A stretch of 58,209 nt of DNA, from NCBI RefSeq assembly GCF_002362255.1, contig NZ_LPVV01000005.1, positions 1-58,209 of the forward strand, read 5' to 3'. Below the pieces are notes generated by a model that had not been told where the DNA came from, searched no databases, and saw only the letters and a list, made by a program, of their open reading frames with translations. The translations under genes were made by a program, and so were the position numbers. The first letter of the stretch is position 1. Each line of letters opens with the position of its first letter. This DNA is from Microbacterium sp. SZ1 (GTDB lineage Bacteria; Actinomycetota; Actinomycetes; Actinomycetales; Microbacteriaceae). Positions 25,378 to 33,775 of the stretch are shown piece after piece.

Positions 25378-26364
25378 ATGGCCACCATCTACGACGTCGC
25401 GGAACTCGCCGGAGTGTCTCCCGCCACCGTTTCGCGCGTCTTCAACGGCACGAGCGTGTCGGAGGACAAGGTGGCCGCGGTGCGCGACGCGGCGGCGAAA
25501 CTGAGTTTCACGCCCAATCGGACGGCCCGCTCTCTGCGCCGGCAGAGCTCCGAGGTCATCGCACTGGTGATTCCCGACATCGAGAACCCGTACTTCACCG
25601 AGATGGCCCGCGGCGTCGAGGATGTCGCGTCCGAGGCGGGCTACTCGGTCGTGCTCTGCAACTCCGACTCCCAGGTCGAGAAGGAGGCCACGTACCTGCG
25701 CATCGCGATCGCCGAGCACATGTCGGGGGTCATCATCGCGACCGCTGACGAGAGCACGAATCTCGACGCGATCCTCGCCACCGGACGCCCCGTGGTGGCG
25801 GTTGATCGCAGCACGGCCTACGACATCGACGGGGTCGTGATGGCGAACCGCGCCGCCGGGACGTCGGCCGCGAAAGATCTGCTGGATGCCGGATACCGCC
25901 GAATCGCGTACATCGGCGGCCCAGAGCACATCGACACCGCTGCCGACCGCGCGGCCGGGTGGCGGGCGGCGCTGACCAGGGCGCAGCCGGACCTCGACGT
26001 CGACGAACTCGCTCGCTTCGCTTCCTTCCGGGTCGAGGGAGGCCGCGAGGCGATGGAGGAATTGCTCGCCCTGCCCGAGCCGCCGGATGCCGTCGTCGCC
26101 GGCAACAACCTCATCGGCGTCGGCGCGATCCAGGTGCTGACGGAGCGTGGCCTCACGCCGCCGCGCGTGGGGGTCGCGGTGATCGGCTCACTGCCGTTCA
26201 CGACTCTGTCGCCGAGCGCGGTGACCGTCGTGCGGCTGCCTGCTCGGCACATGGGCGTGACCGCGGCGCGGATGCTGCTCGAGCGCATCGGCGGCGACAC
26301 GCAGCCCTCCCGCACCGTGGTGCTTCGCAACGAGATCCAGCCCGCCAGGGCAGCACGGGTCTGA
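25378..26364 (+). CDS. LacI-family regulator, probable repressor of the D-arabinan regulon
   Basis: A 328-aa regulator with the helix-turn-helix TIYDVAELAGVSPATVSRVF (residues 3-22), a hinge (PNRTARSLRRQSS) and a periplasmic-binding-protein-like effector domain (VIALVIPDIENPYFTEM; DAVVAGNNLIGVGAI). It sits in the middle of the four GAAATCGATTTC-type sites and is the only regulator in the locus, so it is the likely binder. D-arabinose or an arabino-oligosaccharide is a plausible inducer; this is not shown by sequence. Confidence 0.92.
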   Translation: MATIYDVAELAGVSPATVSRVFNGTSVSEDKVAAVRDAAAKLSFTPNRTARSLRRQSSEVIALVIPDIENPYFTEMARGVEDVASEAGYSVVLCNSDSQVEKEATYLRIAIAEHMSGVIIATADESTNLDAILATGRPVVAVDRSTAYDIDGVVMANRAAGTSAAKDLLDAGYRRIAYIGGPEHIDTAADRAAGWRAALTRAQPDLDVDELARFASFRVEGGREAMEELLALPEPPDAVVAGNNLIGVGAIQVLTERGLTPPRVGVAVIGSLPFTTLSPSAVTVVRLPARHMGVTAARMLLERIGGDTQPSRTVVLRNEIQPARAARV

Positions 26365-26406
26365 CCTCGCCGGCTACCTGCTGCCGTCCGACCGCTGCGA
26401 CTTCGG

Positions 26407-26706
26407 CTACTGCGACTTCCAGAACCGCGTCGCCAGATTGGTGAGCTCGGTGTCGAGGTCGTCGACCTTCGACTCGACCCGCGTGAGACGGCTCTCGATG
26501 ACGTCCAACCGTCCGTTCACCTCGCCTCGAAACCCGTTGAGCTCCCCGCGGAATCCGCCCAGCTCCCCCAGCATCTCGCTGCGGAGGCCGCCGACCTCGG
26601 CGCGGATCACCCGGCTGAACTGCGTGGTCATGAGGGTCATGCCGCCGAGCATCATCGCGGCGAACACGCCGATGACGGTCCAGGTCTGGGGTTCGGTCAT
26701 GTCCAT
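26407..26706 (-). CDS. Small membrane-anchored coiled-coil protein
   Basis: A 99-aa protein: one transmembrane helix at about residues 9-28 (WTVIGVFAAMMLGGMTLM) followed by a coiled coil with pentad-like repeats (GGFRGELNGFRGEVNGRLDVI) and a DxL-rich end. TGGAG precedes the ATG. Similar small proteins occur in many actinobacteria without known function. It lies between the regulator and the kinase but runs in the opposite direction and has no regulon operator, so a link to arabinan use is doubtful. Confidence 0.65.
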   Translation of the reverse strand: MDMTEPQTWTVIGVFAAMMLGGMTLMTTQFSRVIRAEVGGLRSEMLGELGGFRGELNGFRGEVNGRLDVIESRLTRVESKVDDLDTELTNLATRFWKSQ

Positions 26707-26883
26707 GGCTCCATTCTGCGAGTGAAAGCCCAGGTTGTCACGGTATTCCGGTCGCTCGTCGCGCCGACCACCCCCTTCGCCGTGACGTGTGGACGACGCG
26801 ATGACGACCCTTCGTCGTGCAGCAAGGCTCGATCCGCGCCGCGCCCGGCGTGCCAGAGTTCCGGTAAACATCCGATCTTCGTC

Positions 26884-26913
26884 TTGCGTGTTGAAATCGA
26901 TTTCGCGTACAGT
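26884..26913 (+). promoter_or_regulatory. Promoter with embedded operator of the kinase-GH116-isomerase operon (operator copy 4)
   Basis: TTGCGT at 26884-26889 and TACAGT at 26908-26913, spacer 18 bp, with GAAATCGATTTC at 26893-26904 inside the spacer. The distance from palindrome to -10 (3 bp) is the same as at the importer promoter. Confidence 0.7.
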
Positions 26914-26959
26914 TGCGAGAGATTTCAGAATCGACGGCTCGGGTTTCAAGGAGGACGCC

Positions 26960-28450
26960 ATGCGCTGCACCCTCGGGGTGGACATCGGCACATCCAGCAG
27001 CAAGGGCGTGCTGGTGGATGCCGAGGGCGCGATCGTCGCCACCGCGACCCGGTCGCACGAGGTCTCCCGCCCCCGCGCCGGGTGGGTCGAGATGGACGGC
27101 GACGTGTGGTGGGACGAGTTCGTCGCGATCACTCGGGAGCTCCTCTCCGCGACTCAGGATGCCGAGATCGTCGGCGTCGGCGCCAGCGGCATGGGGCCCT
27201 GCATCCTCCTCGCTGACGACGACGATCGCCCGGTCCGCCCGGCGATCCTCTACGGTGTCGATACCCGCGCGACGGCGCAGATCGAGCGGATGACGGCCGA
27301 GCTGGGCGAGTCCGAGATCACGCGTATCGGCGGATCGACGCTGACCTCGCAGGCCGGGGGGCCGAAGCTCGCCTGGGTCGCGGAAGAGGAACCGGATTCC
27401 TGGCAGCGCGCCCGCCGCGTGTACATGCCGGCCTCGTGGCTCGCCCGACGCCTCACCGGCGCCTACGTTCTCGACCACCAGTCCGCGAGTCAGATGTCGC
27501 CGTTGTACGAGATCGACCGCGAGGTGTGGCACGACGACTGGTGGCAGCGGTACGCGTCGTCGATCGAGCAGCCGCCGCTGCTGTGGGCGGGCGACGTCGC
27601 AGGCACCGTCACGCGAGCTGCCGCGGTGGCCACCGGCATCCCCGAGGGCACCCCCGTGATCGCCGGGACCGTCGACGCATGGACCGAGGCCGTCAGCGTC
27701 GGCGCGCACGAGCGCGGCGATCTCATGCTCATGTACGGGACGACGATGTTCCTCATCGCCACGGGCGAGGAGACGCTGCGCACGCCCTCGATGTGGACCA
27801 CGGCCGGGGCGTTCGACGGCACGAAGAACCTCGCCGGCGGGCTCTCGACATCCGGTGCGCTCACGGCCTGGCTGAAGGGCCTGACCGGCGCGGACTACCC
27901 GCTGCTGCTCGCCGAGGCGACCGAATCCGGTGCCGGGGCCCGAGGACTGTTGATGCTCCCCTACTTCGCGGGGGAGCGCACGCCCATCCAGGATCCGGAC
28001 GCCCGGGGGGTCATCGCCGGGCTCACGCTCGCCCACACCCGCGGCGACCTCTACCGCGCGGCCCTCGAGGCGACCGCCCTCGGCGTACGGCACAACGTCG
28101 AGACGATGCGCGCCGCCGGGGCCGACATCCGCCGCATCGTCGCGGTCGGGGGCGGCACGCAGGGCCGGCTCTGGCTGCAGATCGTCTCCGACGTCACGGG
28201 TCTCGTGCAGGAGGTGCCGGCGACGACGATCGGCGCGAGCTACGGCGCGGCCTTCCTCGCCGCTGTCTCCACCGCCGACGGCCCGATGCCGGAGATCGCG
28301 GCGTGGAACCCCGTGACCGAGACCATCCGCCCCGACGACTCGCTGCGCGAGGTGTACGACAGGCTGTTCGACCGCTACACCCGCCTGTATCGCGATACGG
28401 CGAACGTCGTCCACGAGCTCGCCGCCGGGCAGAGGGGAGCAGTCGCATGA
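26960..28450 (+). CDS. FGGY-family carbohydrate kinase, probable D-ribulokinase
   Basis: A 496-aa kinase of the FGGY family. N-terminal phosphate-binding motif LGVDIGTSSSKGVLVDAEG, the family segment LPYFAGERTPIQDPDARG and the C-terminal adenosine-binding VGGGTQGRLWLQIVSDV are all present. FGGY kinases phosphorylate pentuloses, hexuloses, glycerol and related polyols. D-ribulose is inferred because a downstream isomerase of the L-fucose/D-arabinose type would produce it, giving D-ribulose 5-phosphate for the pentose phosphate pathway. AAGGAGG at 26948-26954 sets the start. The stop overlaps the GH116 start in ATGA. Confidence 0.82.
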   Translation: MRCTLGVDIGTSSSKGVLVDAEGAIVATATRSHEVSRPRAGWVEMDGDVWWDEFVAITRELLSATQDAEIVGVGASGMGPCILLADDDDRPVRPAILYGVDTRATAQIERMTAELGESEITRIGGSTLTSQAGGPKLAWVAEEEPDSWQRARRVYMPASWLARRLTGAYVLDHQSASQMSPLYEIDREVWHDDWWQRYASSIEQPPLLWAGDVAGTVTRAAAVATGIPEGTPVIAGTVDAWTEAVSVGAHERGDLMLMYGTTMFLIATGEETLRTPSMWTTAGAFDGTKNLAGGLSTSGALTAWLKGLTGADYPLLLAEATESGAGARGLLMLPYFAGERTPIQDPDARGVIAGLTLAHTRGDLYRAALEATALGVRHNVETMRAAGADIRRIVAVGGGTQGRLWLQIVSDVTGLVQEVPATTIGASYGAAFLAAVSTADGPMPEIAAWNPVTETIRPDDSLREVYDRLFDRYTRLYRDTANVVHELAAGQRGAVA

Positions 28451-31053
28451 CCCGCCGTGCCCGCGGCATCCCGCACACCTCGCAGGCCACCGCCTTCCCG
28501 CTCGGCGGCATCGGCACGGGCAACGTCTCGATCGGTGCGCGCGGGGAACTCCGCGACTGGGAGCTCGAGAACCTTCCCGACAAGGGGCGCCGCAACCCGC
28601 ATTCGTTCTTCGCCATCCACGCAGCACCCGAGGGCGGCGCCGCCGTCACGCGGGTGCTCGAGGCGCGCCTCACCGGTCGCCACGACGCCGATGCCGGGTA
28701 CGCGTTCGACCAGCTCGCCGGTCTCCCCCGCCTCGATGGAGCGACGCTGCACGGGGAGTATCCGGTCGTCGATGTGGACTTCACCGACGACACGTTGCCC
28801 GTCGATGTGTCGTTGCACGCCTTCACCCCGCTCGTGCCGCTCGATGCCGACGAGTCGGGCATCCCCGCCGCCGTGCTGCGCTACCGGGTGACGAACCCGG
28901 GGCCGGTGCCGGTCGTCGTGACCGTCGTCGGCAGCGTCTCGCACACCGCCGGACGCGGGGCGCCGGGGCCCGACGCCCCGTGGGGCATGCGCGGCACACA
29001 GCGGGTGCGCTGGCGCGACGAGGCGGGGGTGCGCGGGCTCGACTTCGACATCGATCTCCCGGGCGACGACCCCGGGTACGGCACGCTGAGCCTCACCACC
29101 ACCGACGAGTCCACGACCGTCAAGCCGCAGTGGGTCACGAGCTACTGGCCCGACGGCGCGCGCCTGTTCTGGGACGACCTCGCCGCCGACGGCCTGTTGC
29201 AGCCGGAGCCGCGGCTGACGCTCGAGGATCGACCCCGCGGGCTGTTCGCCGAGATGGATGCCGACCCCGACGTCACTCCGCTCACCGAGGAGCAGATGCT
29301 CGCGAAGCTGCCCCGTCTGCGCACCGGATCGCTGGGGATCGTGCACACGCTGGAACCCGGCGAGACCCGCGACTTCGAGTTCGTGCTCGCGTGGAGCTTC
29401 CCGAACCGCCGCAGCGGCTGGCACGGGCACATCGTGTTCGCCGACCCTGCAGACGGCATCATCCGCAACCACTACGCGACGCTCTGGCCCGACGCGTGGA
29501 GCGCCGCCGCGCACCTGCACGCCGAGCTCCCCGCCCTGGAGCGGGCGACGGTTGCCTTCGTCGAGGCGCTCTACGGCGGCAGCCTCGATCCTGTTCTGGC
29601 CGACGCGGTCGGCGCGAACATCGCCGCCGCTCGGTCGACGACGTGCTTCGTCGTCGAGTCCCCGCATCCGGATCTCGACGAGGGCCCGGTGTTCGCGGCC
29701 TGGGAGGGCTCGTTCGACCACGCGGGCTCCTGCGAGGGCACCTGCACACACGTCTGGTCGTACGCGCAGACCCTGGCGTGGCTGTTCCCTTCGCTCGAGC
29801 GCAGCGCCCGCCGGGTCGAGTATCTGCTCGAGACCGATGACGCCGGGGCGCAGAAGTTCCGCGGCAATCGCGTGCTGGGCGGGCCGTCGTGGTTCATGAG
29901 CCCCGCGGTCGACGGCCAGCTCGGGACCTTCCTGCGTCTGCACCGGGAGTGGCGGTTCAGCGGCGACGACGAGTTCCTGAACGAGCTCTGGCCCGCCGCC
30001 GCCCGCACGCTCGACTATGCCGCGAGGGAGTGGGATCGAGACGGCGACGACCTGCTCGACGGCGAGATGCACAACACGTACGACATCGAGTTCCACGGCG
30101 CGGAACCGCTGGCCAACGGCGTCCATCTGGCGGCGCTGCGAGCGGGTGCGCGTATGGCCGAGCACCTCGGCGACGCGGAGCGCGCTGCGCAGTGGTCCGA
30201 GCGCGCCGACCGCGTGGCGATCGCGATGGACGACGTCCTGTGGAACGGCGAGTACTACCGGCAGGTGATCGACGACGTCGATGCGCACCGCTATCAGTAC
30301 GGCGAGGGCGTGCTGTCGGACCAGCTGCTCGGCCAGTTCCACGCCTTCGTCAACGGGCTCGGACACATCCTTCCCGCCGCGCGCGTCGACTCCGCGCTGG
30401 GCGCGATCGTCGCCCACAATCTCTGCGACGACCTCTCGACGCAGGAGAGCACGCAGCGCGTGTACGCGCTGAACGACGAGGGCGGACTGCTGCTCGCGAC
30501 CTGGCCGCGCGGCGGTCGGCCGACGATCCCGTTCGTCTACTCCGACGAGGTGTGGACGGGGATCGAGCACCAGGTCGCCGCCTCGCTGCTGTTCGCCGGG
30601 CGCCCAGACGACGCTCTCCGGATCGAGCGCACCCTGCGCGCGCGCTACGACGGCACTCACCGCAACCCGTGGAACGAGATCGAATGCGGCAACCACTACG
30701 CGCGCTCGCTCGCGTCGTGGGCGCTTCTGCTCGGAGCGAGCGGCGCCCAGTGGGACGCTCCGACGAAGACGCTGTCGTTCGCACCGGCGGGCGGACGCTC
30801 CTTCAGCGGACTCTTCACCACCGGCACGGGATGGGGGCGCGTCCAGATCGACGACGCCTCCCTCACGCTCCACGTCGAGGGCGGACGGCTCGACGTCGCC
30901 GCCCTCGGGCTGCGCGACCGCGTCGTCGCCGGCCCGATCCGACTCAAAGCGGGGGAGTCGCATCGCGCCGAACTCACGCCCCCGTCCGCCCGCACCACCA
31001 CCAGCACCACCACCAGCACGAGCAGCACCCGCACCACCGGAGAGGCATCATGA
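28447..31053 (+). CDS. GH116-type glycoside hydrolase, candidate exo-beta-D-arabinofuranosidase
   Basis: An 868-aa cytoplasmic protein with the GH116 layout: an N-terminal beta-sandwich starting with FPLGGIGTGNVSIGARGELRDWE (about residues 17-39) and a C-terminal (alpha/alpha)6 barrel. The probable nucleophile region is GSCEGTCTHVWSYAQ, and the acid/base region is GEMHNTYDIEF, where Asp in TYD is the likely acid. GH116 is best known for beta-glucosidases such as GBA2, but I recall a Microbacterium member acting on beta-D-arabinofuranosyl ends of mycobacterial arabinan, which fits this context. The last 25 residues are Ser/Thr-rich and probably unstructured. The start and stop overlap the kinase and isomerase genes (ATGA each), so the three are co-translated. 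Confidence 0.8.
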   Translation: MTRRARGIPHTSQATAFPLGGIGTGNVSIGARGELRDWELENLPDKGRRNPHSFFAIHAAPEGGAAVTRVLEARLTGRHDADAGYAFDQLAGLPRLDGATLHGEYPVVDVDFTDDTLPVDVSLHAFTPLVPLDADESGIPAAVLRYRVTNPGPVPVVVTVVGSVSHTAGRGAPGPDAPWGMRGTQRVRWRDEAGVRGLDFDIDLPGDDPGYGTLSLTTTDESTTVKPQWVTSYWPDGARLFWDDLAADGLLQPEPRLTLEDRPRGLFAEMDADPDVTPLTEEQMLAKLPRLRTGSLGIVHTLEPGETRDFEFVLAWSFPNRRSGWHGHIVFADPADGIIRNHYATLWPDAWSAAAHLHAELPALERATVAFVEALYGGSLDPVLADAVGANIAAARSTTCFVVESPHPDLDEGPVFAAWEGSFDHAGSCEGTCTHVWSYAQTLAWLFPSLERSARRVEYLLETDDAGAQKFRGNRVLGGPSWFMSPAVDGQLGTFLRLHREWRFSGDDEFLNELWPAAARTLDYAAREWDRDGDDLLDGEMHNTYDIEFHGAEPLANGVHLAALRAGARMAEHLGDAERAAQWSERADRVAIAMDDVLWNGEYYRQVIDDVDAHRYQYGEGVLSDQLLGQFHAFVNGLGHILPAARVDSALGAIVAHNLCDDLSTQESTQRVYALNDEGGLLLATWPRGGRPTIPFVYSDEVWTGIEHQVAASLLFAGRPDDALRIERTLRARYDGTHRNPWNEIECGNHYARSLASWALLLGASGAQWDAPTKTLSFAPAGGRSFSGLFTTGTGWGRVQIDDASLTLHVEGGRLDVAALGLRDRVVAGPIRLKAGESHRAELTPPSARTTTSTTTSTSSTRTTGEAS

Positions 31054-32684
31054 CCACCTACACCCTGCCGGCACCGGCATCCCGCCCGGCATCCGCCCCG
31101 AAGACCGCGTACCTCATCGCCTCCGGCGATCTGCGCGAGTCGGCGAACACCGCCGGCTGGCCGACCCAGGTCGAGCTCGAAGCCGGCGTCACCGGCGTGC
31201 TGGAAGAACTGGGTTGGACGGTGATCCGGGCGAACGAGGTCGACCCTGAGACGGGCCACGGCTTCATTTCGAGCCAGCGCATGGGCCTCGAGGTGTTCAA
31301 GAACATCCCCGTGGACGCGCCTCTCATCGTCGCCGAGGCCGTCTGGCAGTACTCGCACCACGTGCTGGCGGGGCTCCGCACGCATCAGGGGCCGATCCTC
31401 ACGGTCGCGAATTTCGCCGGGGACTGGCCCGGTCTCGTCGGTCTGCTCGGCCTGAACGCGGGCCTGACCAAGATGGACAAGCCGTACTCGACGACCTGGT
31501 CGGTTGACTTCACCGATGACTGGTTCCGCGACGGCATCCGCGAGTGGACCGAGACCGGCACCATCACCCACGACGCCTCGCACGTGCGCGCGCTCCCCGA
31601 GCTGCCCGACAGCCCCGAGAAGCAGCTGGGTGAGGCGCTCGCCGCCGAACTGCTCGCGGAGAAGGCCATCATCGGCGTCTTCGACGAGGGCTGCATGGGC
31701 ATGTACAACGCCATCTTCGACGACGAGCTGCTCAACAAGACCGGCATCTACAAGGAGCGCCTGTCGCAGTCGGCGCTGTACGCCGAGATGCTGCGGGTGA
31801 CGGATGCCGAGGCCGACGCCGCGTACGACTGGCTCATCGACCACGGCATGACCTTCCGGTACGGCGACGACGCGGCGACCGAGCTCACCCGCGGGCAGGT
31901 GCAGTGGCAGCTGAAGATGTACATCGCCGCTCTCCGCATCGCCGACGACTTCGGCCTCGACGCGGTCGGCATCCAGTACCAGCAGGGCCTCAAGGACCTC
32001 GTGCCCGCCTCCGACCTCGCCGAGGGCATCCTGAACTCCACCGAGCGCCCGCCGGTCACGTCCCGCGACGGTTCGCGCGTGCTGCACGAGGGCCGCGCGT
32101 TCCCGCACTTCAACGAGGCCGACGAGGGGGTCGCGGTGGACGCGCTCGTGACCGACCGGGTGTGGCGCGCCATGGGGCTCGTGCCCGACAACACCCTGCA
32201 CGACGTGCGCTGGGGCGAGGAGTACGACGGGCAGTTCGTGTGGGTCTACGAGATCTCGGGATCGGTGCCGGCCTCGCACCTCGGCGGATGGCAGAGCGCC
32301 GAGGGATGGCGGCAGGGCCACGTGTTCTTCCCGGCGGGCGGCGCCACCATCAACGGCGTCTCGAAGCCCGGCGAGGTCGTGCTGTCGCGGGTGTTCATCG
32401 CCGACGGCATCCTGCAGGCCGACATCTTCCGCGGCTCGGTGGTCGAGCTGCCCGAGGAGGAGACGCAGCGCCGCAAGAACGACACGAACCCGGAGTGGCC
32501 GATCGCGCATGTCGTGCTGCACGGCATCTCCCGCGACCAGTTCATGGCCCGTCACAAGGCCAATCACGCGCAGACCGTCTACGCCCCCGACGCCGAGACC
32601 GCCGACAAGGCGCTCGTCGCGAAGGCCGCGATGCTCGCGGGCATGGGCATCAAGGTGAACCTCGTCGGAGACGTGAACATCTGA
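31050..32684 (+). CDS. L-fucose/L-arabinose-isomerase-like protein, probable D-arabinose isomerase
   Basis: A 544-aa protein of the L-fucose isomerase superfamily. Supporting blocks are IIGVFDEGCMGMYNAIFDD, GIQYQQGLKDLVPASDLAEGILN and the C-terminal MARHKANHAQTVYAP with the conserved His. L-fucose isomerase also turns D-arabinose into D-ribulose because the two sugars share the relevant stereocentres. Next to an FGGY kinase and D-arabinan enzymes, D-arabinose to D-ribulose is the most likely reaction. It is the third gene of the operon and is followed by a strong terminator. Confidence 0.82.
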   Translation: MTTYTLPAPASRPASAPKTAYLIASGDLRESANTAGWPTQVELEAGVTGVLEELGWTVIRANEVDPETGHGFISSQRMGLEVFKNIPVDAPLIVAEAVWQYSHHVLAGLRTHQGPILTVANFAGDWPGLVGLLGLNAGLTKMDKPYSTTWSVDFTDDWFRDGIREWTETGTITHDASHVRALPELPDSPEKQLGEALAAELLAEKAIIGVFDEGCMGMYNAIFDDELLNKTGIYKERLSQSALYAEMLRVTDAEADAAYDWLIDHGMTFRYGDDAATELTRGQVQWQLKMYIAALRIADDFGLDAVGIQYQQGLKDLVPASDLAEGILNSTERPPVTSRDGSRVLHEGRAFPHFNEADEGVAVDALVTDRVWRAMGLVPDNTLHDVRWGEEYDGQFVWVYEISGSVPASHLGGWQSAEGWRQGHVFFPAGGATINGVSKPGEVVLSRVFIADGILQADIFRGSVVELPEEETQRRKNDTNPEWPIAHVVLHGISRDQFMARHKANHAQTVYAPDAETADKALVAKAAMLAGMGIKVNLVGDVNI

Positions 32685-32711
32685 GCCGACCGCGACGGAT
32701 CGGAACGGCGG

Positions 32712-32744
32712 GAGGGGCGGATGCTGCGGCATCCGCCCCTCTTT
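32712..32744 (+). terminator. Rho-independent terminator of the arabinan catabolic operon
   Basis: A 12-bp perfect stem (GAGGGGCGGATG with its complement) with a 6-nt loop, followed directly by TTT. It lies 28 nt after the isomerase stop and just before the operator of the next locus, separating the two systems. Confidence 0.8.
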
Positions 32745-32755
32745 CGACGCTGCCA

Positions 32756-32770
32756 CTTAAGCGATATAGT
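32756..32770 (+). promoter_or_regulatory. N-glycan regulon operator overlapping -10, site 1
   Basis: CTTAAGCGATATAG fits the pattern CTnnAnCGnTnTAG shared by five sites in this locus. With the following T it contains TATAGT (32765-32770), a good -10 hexamer for the Endo H-like gene. Confidence 0.65.
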
Positions 32771-32832
32771 CATCGGCACGCCGCACTGACGCGGCGTGAG
32801 ATCGACAAAGACGCCGAAGGAGAAGCTCCACC

Positions 32833-33759
32833 ATGAGTCAGCCGAACCCCCGTCATTCCCTGATCCGCAGATGCCTCGCCGCGTCCGCCGCGCTCGCGAT
32901 CGCCGCCGTCGGCGGCGTCGCCGCCTCGTCGGCCGCAGCGGACGAGGCTGCCGACACCGACGCGAAACTCGCGGTCTACGTCGAAGTGAACTCGAACGAT
33001 TTAGCGAACGTCGCCGACTACCAGCTCGCCGATTCGGGCGCCCCGGCGGTCGACCTCGCGATGATCTTCGCCGCCAACATCAACTACGACGGCCAGAAGG
33101 CCTACCTGCACTTCAACGAGCGCGTCACCGAGACGCTGCAGGATGCCGGGAACCAGATCCGCCCGCTGCAGGAGCAGGGCACGAAGGTGCTGCTGTCGGT
33201 GCTCGGCAACCACCAGGGCGCGGGCTTCGCCAACTTCTCGACCTACGCCGAGGCCGACGCGTTCGCGGCGCAGCTCGCCGACGCCGTCACGACCTACGGC
33301 CTCGACGGCATCGACTTCGACGACGAGTGGAGCCAGTACGGCGCGAACGGCACGCCGCAGCCCAACGCCCAGTCGTTCGGGTGGGTGGCCTCGGCCCTGC
33401 GTGACCGTCTCGGACCCGACAAGCTCATCACGCTGTACGCGATCGGTCCGTCGTACACGACGACCGACTTCAGCGCCTTCGACGTCAGCGCGACGCTCGA
33501 CTACGCGTGGAACCCGTACTACCCGACCTACGACGCCCCCACGGTGCCCGGCCTCGACGACCGCTCGCGCATCGGCGCCGCAGCCGTCGACCTCTCGACC
33601 GTGAGCGCGGCGACCGCGACGGACTTCGCTCAGCGCACCGCCGCCGACGGGTACGGCGTCTACGTCGCGTACAACCTCACCGCGACCAACCAGGCGTCTC
33701 TGCTCTCGGGCATCACCGAGGCGATCAAGGGCGAGGCGACGGTGTACGCCCCGCAGTGA
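32833..33759 (+). CDS. Secreted GH18 endo-beta-N-acetylglucosaminidase, Endo H-like
   Basis: A 308-aa protein with a Sec signal peptide (residues 1 to about 36, ending AAA). The mature part closely resembles Streptomyces Endo H as I recall it: AVYVEVNSND, IFAANINYDGQKAYLHFNE, KVLLSVLGNHQGAGFANF, and the catalytic GLDGIDFDDEW with Asp163 and Glu165 matching the Endo H pair. Endo H cuts between the two core GlcNAc residues of high-mannose and hybrid N-glycans, releasing the glycan with one GlcNAc. It would act outside the cell as the first step of the locus. AAGGAG lies ahead of the ATG. Confidence 0.92.
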   Translation: MSQPNPRHSLIRRCLAASAALAIAAVGGVAASSAAADEAADTDAKLAVYVEVNSNDLANVADYQLADSGAPAVDLAMIFAANINYDGQKAYLHFNERVTETLQDAGNQIRPLQEQGTKVLLSVLGNHQGAGFANFSTYAEADAFAAQLADAVTTYGLDGIDFDDEWSQYGANGTPQPNAQSFGWVASALRDRLGPDKLITLYAIGPSYTTTDFSAFDVSATLDYAWNPYYPTYDAPTVPGLDDRSRIGAAAVDLSTVSAATATDFAQRTAADGYGVYVAYNLTATNQASLLSGITEAIKGEATVYAPQ

Positions 33760-33775
33760 GCGGGAGTCGGGGCCG

